Below, one piece after another: positions 38,601 to 47,521 of a DNA stretch of 64,000 nucleotides (the first letter of the stretch is position 1; the number at the start of each line of letters is the position of its first letter). The notes beneath the pieces were generated by a model. It searched no databases, was not told the origin of the DNA, and saw only the letters and a list, made by a program, of their open reading frames with translations. The position numbers and the translations under genes were made by a program. Source of the DNA: Pratylenchus scribneri. Taxonomy: Eukaryota > Nematoda > Chromadorea > Rhabditida > Pratylenchidae. The stretch is taken from the NCBI GenBank assembly GCA_030063045.1, contig JAQSEB010000032.1, forward strand, positions 3,038,001-3,102,000, written 5' to 3'.

Positions 38601-41282
38601 GTTCGCCAGGCGGAATTATTCTATGTTCGCCAGGCGGAATTATTCTAAGTTCGCCAGGCGGAATTATTCTAACTAAACAGGCGGAATTATTCTAAGTTCG
38701 CCAGGCGGAATTATTCTATGTTCGCCAGGCGGAATTATTCTAACTAAACAGGCGGAATTATTCTAAGTTCGCCAGGCGGAATTATTCTAAGTTCGCCAGG
38801 CGGAATTATTCTAAGTTCGCCAGGCGGAATTATTCTAAGTTCGCCAGGCGGAATTATTCTAAGTTCGCTAGGCGGAATTATTCTAAGTTCGCCAGGCGGA
38901 ATTATTCTAAGTTCGCCAGGCGGAATTATTCTAACTAAACAGGCGGAATTATTCTAAGTTCGCCAGGCGGAATTATTCTAACTAAACAGGCGGAATTATT
39001 ATAAGTTCGCCAGGCGGAATTATTCTATGTTCGCCAGGCGGAATTATTCTAACTAAACAGGCGGAATTATTCTAAGTTCGCCAGGCGGAATTATTCTAAC
39101 TTAACAGGCGGAATTATTCTAAGTTCGCCAGGCGGAATTATTCTAAGTTCGCCAGGCGGAATTATTCTAAGTTCGCCAGGTGGAATTATTCTAAGTTCGC
39201 TAGGCGGAATTATTCTAAGTTCGCCAGGCGGAATTATTATAAGTTCGCCAGGCGGAATTATTCTATGTTCGCCAGGCGGAATTATTCTAAGTTCGCCAGG
39301 CGGAATTATTCTAAGTTCGCCAGGCGGAATTATTCTAACTAAACAAGCGGAATTATTCTAAGTTCGCCAGGCGGAATTATTCTAAGTTCGCCAGGCGGAA
39401 TTATTCTAACTAAACAGGCGGAATTATTCTAAGTTCGCCAGGCGGAATTATTCTAAGTTCGCTAGGCGGAATTATTCTAACTAAACAGGCGGAATTATTC
39501 TAAGTTCGCCAGGCGGAATTATTCTAACTAAACAGGCGGAATTATTCTAAGTTCGCTAGGCGGAATTATTCTAACTAAACAGGCGGAATTATTCTTAAAA
39601 AAAGGAAAAATGAACAGGAGAAATTTTCTCATTTACCAGAGTTTTTGGGATTTGCCTCGTTGGTGGCATGCTGGCCATCGGTGTTCCCTGCTCCTCGGGT
39701 ACAATATTTTCACTTTTCTCTTGTCCACTAATTGTCGAAATTGATGAACCCGTATCAATGGAACCAATCGAGCAAATGTCCTTCAATTGGACCAATGGCG
39801 CCTCGCCACTTTGCTGTCCATTCAAACTTTTCAAACTTGGCTCAAATGCGCTGAATCCATCCTCTTCCTCCCTATCGAACATTTCATCCATACATTTTAT
39901 GCCGGAAAAAGATGAAAAATCATCAGCCGGTGAGTCAGGCGAACTAATTGATTGGAATCCGGTTGTTTTGGATTTTCGTAAATTTGACAATTTTGCCCGA
40001 GATTGTTCGGCATTCGTTGCCGATTTATAATCACTAACACTTCGCACAATTCCACCCGAATTTGTTGGCCCCAGTTGTTGTTGGCGTCTTTGTTCATTTC
40101 CATCGATATGCTTTTTCATTTCCAATTCCCTCAGAACATTCACATCAGTTCTTGGTGGCTTTGGTGGAGGAATTGTCGTCAGAATTTCAGTGCCATCTTC
40201 TTGAGTGGTGGATGGAGGGGAAGCTGGCGTTTGTGATGTCCTTCTGATTGTAGTTGACGGAGGCAAAACTCCCGTGGCAGCTAACTTTTCGCCTACATAA
40301 ATTCCCTGTTCGGCTGCAGTACTGTAAATAAAATATTCTCATAAAATGGATTTTCCTATTCATACCCACCTTTGTATTCTTTTTGCCCACGGTGTTGAAT
40401 TCAATTGGGGCAATTGATTCCTTCTTTGCTTGACTGGTGCGGAAAAACACAATAATTCGGGCAATTTTTGTTGCCAAAGATTTTGCCAAAGACGAAGTCC
40501 ATTCTCCAGGCGAATGTGGCCTTCAATTTCCTCTTCACGGACCACGTTGAACAGCGGGGCCAACAAATAAACGAACAATTGGATGGATGCAACGGAATAT
40601 GTCAATTGGCGAACACTCACAACCCCAGAAATGGGTGCCACATTATTTTCGCTGTTCAAACTGAAATAACACCAAAATTGTTGACTTTTCCTTTAAATAA
40701 ATTTCCACCTATTCTCATTGCATTCAACGGCGGCATCAATCAGAAGCCAATGCAGAATGTAGAGTATTTTGACGAGTGAACTGCTCATGGCCAATCCTTC
40801 CTCCTCCCCCGCACGTTCAGTCAACAATGCGGCACAACATTGAATAATATGGGGGAATGAGGCGCGCACCAAATTCCAACGAGAAATTGAGGCAATTGCA
40901 TCCGAAAGGCTTGGACTGATTCCGTGAAGAATATTCTGCACAATTACACGCTCAAAAGTCTATGTGGAAATTGAAATAATTTAATTCAATAAATTAGGGG
41001 GAAATTTACCACGCAAGAAGCATCCTGCAATTTACTGACACGGGCACCCAGGAATGGACTTTTGTGGGAAAAACGACATAATTAAAATGATTAATGACAC
41101 GTTTACTTAGTTTGACGCCATAAAAATGATTGAATTGGCAATGGGACGGGCTCGGATTCGAATTCTTCCTCAGAACCTCCCCTTAAAAATTCAAATTACT
41201 AACAAATAATAAAATTCATTTTGAACCCTTTTGAGTCTCGAAATGAATCACCAACAGCAGCCGCACTCATCATTGGCATCAT
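11698..41282 (-). CDS. unc-80: UNC-80, NALCN sodium-leak channel scaffold subunit
   Basis: A 29.6-kb gene for the large HEAT-like scaffold that localises and stabilises the NALCN channel at the neuronal plasma membrane. The order of conserved blocks matches vertebrate UNC80 as I know it. The start is at 41280-41282 (MMPMMSAAAVGD), spliced in phase to LPIQSFLWRQT (41107-41181). Then follow LHGISPSLSDAIASISRW (40709-40959), YMDIAVLRCLL (35486-35926), LGCPNGCNEG and IEGVLISAMLGSLL (34132-34762), ECINFVQRCNRGDWPDW (about 32400), EDFLDDGTVN (about 32030), RFYILWRQRFHVWLKMEEGA (about 26300), VMFYVRTPGEG (about 25340), QFYILHRKPFLLQMF (about 23380), LLKLAPYDANTL (about 19280), and the stop at 11698-11700. 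Introns are either about 45-60 nt or 1.4-4.9 kb and array-filled. The exon 19511-21235 carries a transposon insertion. Linker regions (serine/glycine/proline-rich) are poorly conserved and some junctions are unresolved. Confidence 0.96.
12003..12316. mobile_element. MITE family 1, copy 3 (unc-80 intron)
   Basis: Left end CAAACTGACGTCGTTTATAA, right end GAGTTATTATAAACGGCGCA. Inner arms AAAGAACAGACATTTGGCTA and TAGCCAATAGTCTGTTCTTT pair. It lies in a 3'-terminal intron of unc-80, and the coding frame before it ends in KAINL near 12318-12330. Confidence 0.85.
13482..18368 (-). repeat. 4.9-kb unc-80 intron filled by an AT-rich minisatellite (array 3)
   Basis: The intron separates GRQGSVSVG (exon end at 18369) from VTDKGGYSATVSTTRIV (exon start at 13481). 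About 13535-16690 and 17928-18245 consist of degenerate units such as ATATAAAAATATGAAAAT, ATATTGAAAATATAAAAATA and ATATAAAAATAGGAAAAT. They are interspersed with a longer motif around GAATATTATGATTTATGAGA that recurs roughly every 150-200 bp in the first third. No G or C runs occur. The array is interrupted by a hAT-like element at 16691-17927. Confidence 0.93.
16691..17927. mobile_element. hAT-like non-autonomous element with TTGACTTGACC subterminal repeats
   Basis: 1237 bp with terminal inverted repeats CAGAGATTGGTAGAC and GTCTACCAATCTCTG. Both sides are flanked by AAAATAAG, an apparent 8-bp target duplication, although the surrounding array also contains this word. The terminus fits the hAT pattern YARNG. 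About 170 bp at each end is packed with TTGACTTGACC, TTGACCTTGAC and their complements, typical of transposase-binding subterminal repeats. The interior (about 16900-17740) holds a short open frame (17298-17594) that I do not recognise and that is probably not a full transposase. Confidence 0.8.
19690..20887. mobile_element. hAT-like element inserted in a coding exon of unc-80
   Basis: 1198 bp with inverted termini TAGGGTTGCGC and GCGCAACCCTA. It is flanked by the direct 8-bp duplication GTTGGTGG (19682-19689 and 20888-20895). An 8-bp duplication plus a YARNG terminus is the hAT signature. The ends are GC-rich, with many CCCCCGCGGGG words, while the interior is AT-rich with stops in all frames. 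A short frame on the - strand near 19930-19985 (DPEQEEIEEEIE, then stop) looks like an acidic C-terminus and could be a transposase remnant. A second palindrome (about 20040-20375) is nested inside. Confidence 0.88.
20040..20375. mobile_element. Nested palindromic MITE inside the hAT-like element
   Basis: Arms GAGCCTTAGCTCATCAG (about 20057) and CTGATGAGCTAAGGCTC (about 20350) are inverted repeats. The pairing continues inward through CAGCCAATTTACTAATTTAA against TTAAATTGGTTAATTGGCTG. Outer parts also pair weakly around TGATTTTGA and TCAAAATCGA. No coding content. Confidence 0.7.
21330..23174 (-). repeat. unc-80 intron with TTTCCGGAAA minisatellite (array 4)
   Basis: The intron joins LDLCYR (exon end at 23175) to DEPNTFTIL (exon start at 21329), in frame and colinear with vertebrate UNC80. 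About 21655-23000 holds some 55 units of about 24 bp. On the + strand the unit reads TTCTTTCCGGAAAACTTAAT followed by TAAA. Variants include TTTGCGGAAAA and a shortened TTTCCGGATAATTAAA. A large internal duplication is evident: the block at about 22000-22340 resembles that at about 22530-22830. Confidence 0.95.
23720..23950. repeat. Tandem duplication of a 115-bp unit with hairpin
   Basis: Two adjacent copies of a unit starting TTATAATAATGGAGTTTGTC and ending TGATGGGGAGGAATCCGA, offset by 115 bp. Each starts with a small hairpin in which TGGAG pairs with CTCCA. It lies in an unc-80 intron. Confidence 0.85.
23955..24345. mobile_element. Palindromic MITE (family 3) in an unc-80 intron
   Basis: Left arm AATAATTAATTTTCCAGAACC, then GGTTTCGAAAAATCCAAA and TCGACGCATCTCGATGAGCTGATC. 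The right arm carries GATCAGCTCATTGAGATGGATCGA, TTTGGATTTTTCGAAACCGG and CCTGGCAATCAATTATT. It is about 390 bp, fully inverted and without coding content. A fragment with ACCGGTTTCGAAAATTCCAAA recurs at 63363-63383. Confidence 0.8.
27150..28653 (-). repeat. unc-80 intron with CAGGCGGAATTATT minisatellite (array 5)
   Basis: Intron between MLRNMPWLK (exon end at 28654) and TLMEFSQKYDFNCRHEHF (exon start at 27149). About 27230-28540 holds roughly 46 units of 27-29 bp. On the + strand the unit is AAATAAAACAGGCGGAATTA followed by TTTTGGTGC or TGTTTGGGGC. On the host-gene sense strand the unit contains AATAATTCCGCCTG, the same core as arrays 1, 2 and 6. Confidence 0.95.
29497..29509 (+). repeat. 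Homopolymer G13
   Basis: Thirteen consecutive G in an unc-80 intron (C13 on the transcribed sense strand). The length is likely to be unstable or mis-sequenced. Confidence 0.9.
29650..30090. mobile_element. MITE family 2 copy (unc-80 intron)
   Basis: Arms GCTTTCGAATGATATACCGCTTTC and TTGGTTAATGCCTTGCTGAC on the left are mirrored by GAGGAATTAACCAAATTAGG and GAAAGCGATATGTCATTTTA on the right. A related half-copy lies just downstream (about 30220-30280: GGCATATTGCCTTCCTAAAT). No coding content. Confidence 0.6.
31487..31800. mobile_element. MITE family 2 copy (unc-80 intron)
   Basis: Left arm GGCCATAGCTCAACAAGGAA and GGAAGGCAATATGCCATTTG, with right arm TGGTATATTGCCTTCCAAAA and TTGTTGAGCTATGAAC. 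The middle is AT-rich with an internal inverted pair (AAAGTGGCTTAATTA against ATGAGCCACTTTTT). It lies in an unc-80 intron. Confidence 0.7.
33776..34085. mobile_element. MITE family 1, copy 4 (unc-80 intron)
   Basis: Left end TTATAATAACTTATCAATGA, right end TTGTTGAGTTATTATAAATGG. Inner arms AGAGCAGACTTTTGACTATC and GTTAGCCAAAAGTCTGCTCTT pair. It sits in the unc-80 intron between the exon ending at 34132 and the one beginning at 33708. Confidence 0.82.
35927..39636 (-). repeat. 3.7-kb unc-80 intron with AGGCGGAATTATT minisatellite (array 6)
   Basis: About 36000-39597 is an array of roughly 150 units of about 24 bp. Three spacer types are mixed: CTAAGTTCGCC, CTATGTTCGCC and CTAACTAAAC, each followed by AGGCGGAATTATT. 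Order patterns repeat over several hundred bp (higher-order structure; 37580-37960 resembles 38120-38500). On the sense strand the core is AATAATTCCGCCT, as in arrays 1, 2 and 5. The flanking exons are at 39637-40321 and 35486-35926. Confidence 0.96.
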
Positions 41283-43039
41283 CAAAAGTTGGACAGTGCC
41301 ATGGGTGCTGTGCTGAAGATATCGGACATGCATTTTTGTTTAAGGATTTTTGGATAAATTCAGGGGAAAAAGAGAAAGAAGGAGAAGAAGGTGAATAAAT
41401 GTCAAGTCCGATGGCAATTCCCGGCACACAATTTAATACATAGCATATGGGAATGGAGGATGATATTCCATTGTTTGAGCCAGGCACAATGTTTATTCAA
41501 TTAATTGCCCAAAAGTGGTCGCCGACTTCTTCCAGCAGGGAGGCAGCAGAAAACATTGGAGCGAAACCAAAATTTGAAGCCAAAAGCCAACATTGGAGCG
41601 GGGAAGGGCAAAGCAATATTGGCCAAACAGCCACCATTCCATTCAAATTCAAGTCAATTTTGGTGTGAGAAGAACGGCGGGGGACTGCTGGCCCACACGG
41701 CAAAAGGAAGGGCCAAGGTCCAAGGAGGTGAGGGCGATGACAATTGGAAAGGCCCAAAAGAAAGTAATTGGCGGGATTTTGGAGGAGAAAGGGGTGTTTT
41801 TTTTTGTTAGCCACAAATTGGTTGAAGGTTGCACCAAAATTGGGGCGGCAATTCCTTTGCTGCTGAGTTTGGGTGGAGTTGATGGTGGCCAATTCCCCGA
41901 GGCAAAAACAAAAAGAAGAAAAAAAGAGGGCATCCGATTGTCGGCAACATTGGCTGAAGCGATTATTCTTGCAGAAAGCCGAAGAAGGCCGGATGCAGTA
42001 GAAGCGCATCTCCGTGGGAAGAAAAGTGTTTTTGTGGAAGAAGTGGAGGCAACCAAGCGTGATGAATGTGCCAAAATGGGTAAAAAAAAGTGAGGGAGGA
42101 AGGCACACAAATCGATGGGAATTGGCCTTAAATTCCCACGGAGGGATTTATTTATTCCCAGGCCACTAATAAGGAAACAATGTGCGTTTGGGTCAGACAA
42201 TTATACCAGGAAATGCTATCGGACAATTATATGAGAAAAAAGTGAAAAAGAAAGTTGCGAATTAAAAAAGGCAAAAAATGATTTGACAAATTTTAATCAT
42301 TTTTTAGCCATGAAAACAAGAAATTAAAGAAAGGGAGTATTGATGAGATGGCCATGGCCGCATCAAAAACACAAATTTAGTGTCCGAGATGGATGGGCTC
42401 TAGCCTCTGGGCCCAAGGGGGGTGCAAAAAGGGCCGAAGCGAAATGAGCATGGAAAAGGATGGGGAAGGGTGGGTGGCTTCATTGAGAAGAGGCTCGGCT
42501 GGCGCCAAAGGGGAAAGGGGAGGGTGGCAGCAATGAAAGGAGGCCACATTGGACATTGGGGCTGGGATGTGCCAGGAAGAAGAGGCGCATTTTGGCAATT
42601 CTGAAGCCGATGGGAAAAAGCCGCCTGCGCCAAATTGTCGCTGCTCTTCTCCCTCCATTGGAGCAGTGCATTCGAGACAAATTGAAAGGGAAAAAGGCCA
42701 AATGGAAGGAGACATAAAGGGAAGGGAACGGCAAATAGGATGAGAAAAAAGCCAATTTGGGTGGCAGAAAAAAGGGCAAATTCCGTTAAAGGAGGCTTTT
42801 CCTTTTTTGTATATGTTCAAGGGGCAACTTCTCCAATAAAGCTTACCTAATATAAAAGTGGGGGAAATGGAGTTATAAGAGTGGGAGAATAAGAATGTTG
42901 AGGCCAAATTTGATTGGAAACAGATGGAAAAGTGAAAGGGGGAATTTAAGAGACAGCTGAAATTTAAGCCAAAATTGTTATACAATGAAATTTTTTATAA
43001 ATATTTATTCTTTTTTTTCATTTTTTTCAGCTTTTTTTG
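41283..43039. other. Divergent intergenic region between unc-80 and malt-1
   Basis: Head-to-head upstream region of two genes, 1757 bp. From about 41330 to 42800 the + strand is purine-rich (runs such as GGGGAAGGGCAAAG, AAAAGAAGAAAAAAAGAGGG, GGAAAGGGGAGGG). The strand upstream of unc-80 in its sense direction is therefore pyrimidine-rich, as seen upstream of the Munc13-like gene. Long open frames here are composition artefacts. The end (42940-43030) is AT-rich and finishes in a splice-acceptor-like TTTTTTTCAG. Confidence 0.5.
43020..43030 (+). promoter_or_regulatory. Candidate (trans-)splice acceptor ahead of malt-1
   Basis: ATTTTTTTCAG lies 9 nt before the malt-1 ATG at 43040, after a T-rich stretch. 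Nematode genes are often trans-spliced to a spliced leader at such sites. It could equally be the acceptor of a 5'-UTR intron. No leader sequence is present here, so this is inference. Confidence 0.4.
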
Positions 43040-45871
43040 ATGGCCGATATTGAATTGACCACAAATTTGTCCCAACTTCCCTACGGGCTATTTTCACAAT
43101 TGGCACGCCAAATTGATTCATCAGAGAATTTTTGGCGAGAATTATTCTCTGACGAAGATCGAAATAGTCCATATTTTCTCAGGTTTTTCATTTTGATCAA
43201 AATGGCAAATTTACTCCTCGATTTTTAAGTTCGGAAGAATGTGAAAGGGCCAAACGAATGGCTGAGCCAGGGGCCCATTTGCTCAGAATGTTGGGCAATC
43301 GAGGCCAAACTGTTAAAGGTACAAAATGGCATTTTGGCCAGAAGACAATTTATTGACCAAATTTAGGCTTTTTGACCAAATTACATTCTTTGGCCAAAAT
43401 ATATGGCCCAAAAATGGACATTCCCCAGTTAATTTTGCATCGACGATTTTGTGCCCATTTTAAATATATTCCATAAATAAATTAATAAAATAAAAAGGCC
43501 CAGTGATTTGGTCCCGTTCGGATCAAGTGATTGTGAGCATTGATGGGGATGGGGGTGAAAGGCTGAAATTACAATGCAAATCCAGCGGATTTCCAACGCC
43601 CCAATTCCAGTGGTTGGAAGAGGATCGACCCCTACAAGGGGCCACCCATTCATCATTGATCATTTTAAGGTTATTCCCCAAATTTGGATTAAATTTAATT
43701 CAATTTTGTGCCATTTTTGGATGTTCATGTACGGCTAGGAATGTTTTCCGTTGTCGAGCTTGGAATGAGGTGGAAGAGGGCCAAGAATGGTCAGAATTTT
43801 ATCGAATGGACGGAAAACAATTTCGTTCGGAATTGACCTCGGATTTGGTGAATTTGAGTCGATTTTTGCCGGATGGACCAAATAAAAGTTTAACCGAATA
43901 AAAGTTCAAAAAATAATTAAAATATGCAAATTGAAAATTTAGACTGTGAAAATTGCTATAAAGAAGAAATGGAGGATTTGGCCCGAAAATTGGGCAATAA
44001 TGAATCGGCAAATGATGGGAAAAGTGATGAGGAAATGATGCTAAACAGTCAGTTTTTATTGTATTTTGAGTGAAAAATGATTGGAATATATTAAGCAATG
44101 GCAACGGAGGAATTGGTTGCAGCGGACAAAGTTGCATTGATCATTTCCAATCGGACATATGCCCCACAAATGACAAATTTGATTACGCCACATTGTGATG
44201 CCGAAACATTGGCATATTCCAACAATTATTCCCACTTTTATATTCCAATTTTAGGCCGAAGCATTGCAACAATTAAAATTCAAAACGGTCACTCTTGGTG
44301 ATTTGAATTTGGCCGAAATGAAGGGAATTGTTCGGGAATACCGGAAATTGTTGGGCGATGGAGTTTATGGTCGGTCATTGTTGGTTAGAGAACATTTTTG
44401 AACGAAATTCATTCACAGCAATTTTCTATTTTGTTGGCCACGGTTTCGAAGCCAATGGCCAATGCTATTTGCTTCCAATTGGAGCACCTGCAAAGGAATA
44501 TGGGCCAGAGGATTGTTTGAGCATGGATTGGGTGAAACAGCAATTCAGGAGGGAATTTACGCCCGCATTGAATTTGATCCTTTTGGATATGTGCCGAAAA
44601 TTTTTGCCTTCAAATTTGGACGCATTCATCAAATATTCGGAACAATTCAAAAAGGGCGACCAAATTGGGGTGAATCGGAATACGGTTTACGGTTGGATAG
44701 TGGCCACCAATTAGAATATTGTGTTTTGTTTTGTAAAGGATATGCAACCAGCGAGGGCATTGGCGCATATGAGGTGAAAGGCGAACAGAATGGAGTGTTC
44801 ATGAAATATTTGAAAAAGAGAATTCATCAGCCGAGGCCATTGTTGGATATGTTGAATAAACTTTTCCTTGGTTTGTTGATCATTCTATTGTCCAATTCCC
44901 ATTCAACAATTTGAAGATATTGAAAGGGACCCAAAAGTTTGCGATGTTCAAATCCCCGAGCTGCGTTCCAATTTGACAAAACCCCGTTCATTGCGCGATC
45001 CAATCGTATTCGAAGGACACACCACCTCATATGATCATCATACGCTGCATTGGAGATTGATGCATGGTTAATTTCAAATCCATCAAAATTCGGTATTTGT
45101 CGGTTATCTTTACGAAGATTTGATGATTTTTTCATTATTAATTTCTAAAAATGATGAAAAAAAATACTTTTTTAGAATCTTATGACTTATTGAGGGAACA
45201 GAAGGCAATTTTGGGGGTATTAAAATTTATGTAATGCGTACAAATAATCGACAAGTATCCAAAATTCCAACCAATATTCAATTAGAATTCCCATTAATAT
45301 ATTCCCTCCTCCTGCAGAATTGCCAGTCCCAGTTTATGTGGAATTCAGAGAATTGAAATTGCAAGTCACAATTTGGTTCGACTTTTGCGGACATTTTACG
45401 AACAAAGTTTTTGCAAATAATAATCATAATATATTTGTGCATTAATTTGGTAGGTTTATGTGTTCAGCAGTGTTGGCGATTTGACGGCAAATGATGAAGC
45501 CGAGAATGGGGAGGAGGAGGGAAACGAAGGATCATCGAGTGAGGGCAAAATGCCATCGGCATGGGCCCTTTCCCATTTGGCCTATTTGAAATTTCCGGAG
45601 GTAAAATGATAAACCCATTAATTAAATAATTAAATTAATTTGAAAGGAATTTGAATCATCACAGCCAAAATTGTGCGAAGATGATGAAGAGGGGGTTTCC
45701 CTTTGTTTGTTGCTTTCCCATTTGCAAAGGGCCAACCAAGAGGAATTGGGATGCCGGGTGGAAATAAGGGATAGGGCCCAGAGGTTGAAGGCAACAAAAG
45801 AATGGCAAAATTTGGGCCCAGTTTTGATCACCCGGCTTGGATTGAAGGCAAATGTCACAAATTCAATTTGA
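43040..45871 (+). CDS. malt-1: MALT1 paracaspase
   Basis: Caspase-like protease and scaffold that cleaves after arginine and, in C. elegans, works in IL-17 to NF-kB-like (NFKI-1) signalling. Thirteen exons fit in phase: 43040-43182, 43230-43318, 43498-43669, 43739-43887, 43943-44047, 44096-44211, 44255-44369, 44419-44691, 44739-44870, 44917-45066, 45318-45406, 45454-45600, 45647-45871. Domains in order are a death-domain-like N-terminus (RAKRMAEPGAHLLRMLGNRG), an Ig domain (LKLQCKSSGFPTPQFQWLEE to FRCRAWNEV), and a C14 paracaspase domain (KVALIISNRTY; catalytic His in FVGHGFE; catalytic Cys in LLDMCRK; then VYGYATSEG). A C-terminal Ig-like region follows (LTKPRSLRDPI, VYVEFRELKLQVTIWFDF), with an acidic tail. 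Both catalytic residues are present. The intron 44212-44254 uses a GC donor. Confidence 0.96.
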
Positions 45872-46061
45872 TATGCTCAAATACTGACATTAAATATTTT
45901 ATTATGTGATCTCATGAAAAATGAAAGTAGAAATACAAAAATTATAAAAAAGCCAAAGATGAATTTATAATATTGAGTATCCGTGAATAATTTGTGATTC
46001 TAATTATGCAATAATAAATTGAGTATAATATGAAAAAAAGAACCGGTAAACAATTTTGTGA

Positions 46062-47521
46062 TTAATTAATTATGGATTTGAGTAAATCTAAAGTTTCTGC
46101 CTTTCTTTGTCGCACAATTTTGTCCATTTTCTCCCAAATTTCTTTTTCACTTTTCATAAATGTATCTTTGTAAGGCCAATTTTGGAAGGCAATTTCTGGG
46201 TTTGAGCAAGAAGAATTTGTTAAATTTTGTTGAATTTCAGTGGAAAATTCCTAAATAAATTTGCCAAAATATCCAAAAAAAATTATTTATTTACTAATGG
46301 CGAATTCCAACCCGCAAAAATTGGCTGATTTAAGCGCCTAAAATTTACATTTTTTAATATTTTATTAAAATGGGAAAAACAATTTTTGCCATCCATGGAA
46401 AATGAAATCTTGAGGAGACCACGAATTCGAGGTCAACCATCCATCCCTGGCCCAATACTTTTTATGGTCAGTCAACAAAAGGACACAGGCATTTGAATTA
46501 ATTGAATGGAAAATATTCCTTGATCCAAGAATCTAAATTTAGCCAAAATTGAATTAAAAAAGAACAAAAAGAGAAACATTTTTGGCACAAGCTGTAAATT
46601 GGACAAGATTGGAAAAGTCGGTGGATTTGTTCCAAAATTTATGGCAAATTTGGCGTTGATCTGAACAATTTTGGCCGCAAAATAAATCGAGAAAAACTGC
46701 CTAAAAATTGGAGAAAAATAATTCAATTAGAAGAGGGATAAAAACATGAATTGCCGCATTATCCGTCCCAAAATTCCATTTGCCAACATTGGGAGGAGGC
46801 ATTTGAAATTGATAATTGGCCCAATGGAGGAGGAATTGACGGGCAAAAATGGAATTGCGGAGGAAATAGCTGCCAGCCATGATTTCTCCATTGAATGTTC
46901 TCTCATAGAAAATCATTTCCACCATTTGGCCATCATTCACAATTGGCGTAATGAATTGCTCCAATAAATGGTTTGGATTGATAATTCCCATGTCGGCATC
47001 GAGGAAAATAACGAATTCAATGTCCGGACGATTGGCAAGGAATGTGGCCAATGCACAATGCCGACGGAACATAAACTGAGGGGATGAGGAATTTATGTCC
47101 ATATTTCCCTGGCATATTTACATCGCTTTGGGGGCATTTTTCCGTTTTGGATTCATCTTTGGAAAGGTCGATCACTTTCAATGAATAGCCTTGAAGGGAA
47201 CAATAGCAGCGAAGGGTGAATTGGGCCATAGAGTATTGGCCCAATTGGTCGGCATTATTCACAACCAAAATTACCCAAATATTTAATGGATTTTGTAAAT
47301 CTATAAAAAAATTCGGCAAGGGTACAATTTGGACAAATATTCTGACCCTTCCTTTGCACTTTAATTGGCCGGAAAATGACATTTCTGTAGAAATTGCCAT
47401 AAATATTTGCAATAGTTCCAATTCGAGTTTCCTCAACCCAAATCGACAAAACAACGAATAAAAATATGGCTAACCCATAAAATAGAGATTTTAATTTTCT
47501 TGTGGGAAAGGAAATGCGCAT
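46062..47521 (-). CDS. DUF273-family putative glycosyltransferase (type II membrane protein)
   Basis: Nematode-expanded DUF273 family, a GT-A-like nucleotide-sugar transferase fold presumed to act in the Golgi; the substrate is unknown. Exons: 47347-47521, 47122-47300, 46746-47075, then several to the stop at 46062. A short cytoplasmic N-terminus precedes one membrane anchor ([18 protein letters not shown]). It continues with [26 protein letters not shown], a DxD-type metal site in [23 protein letters not shown] and [10 protein letters not shown]. Then come the family's [20 protein letters not shown] segment (about 46590-46680) and the [20 protein letters not shown] block (about 46385-46450). 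Splice phases are consistent through the last block. The gene converges on malt-1 with a 190-nt gap between stop codons. Confidence 0.92.

Noticed and set aside
36000..39597. CRISPR-like regular repeats
   Set aside because: Units are directly tandem with a few recurrent spacers, there are no unique spacers or cas genes, and the window is eukaryotic.
41497..42985. Frames of up to 203 residues on both strands between unc-80 and malt-1
   Set aside because: Purine/pyrimidine-biased sequence keeps several frames open at once. There are no family motifs and no codon pattern like the neighbouring genes.
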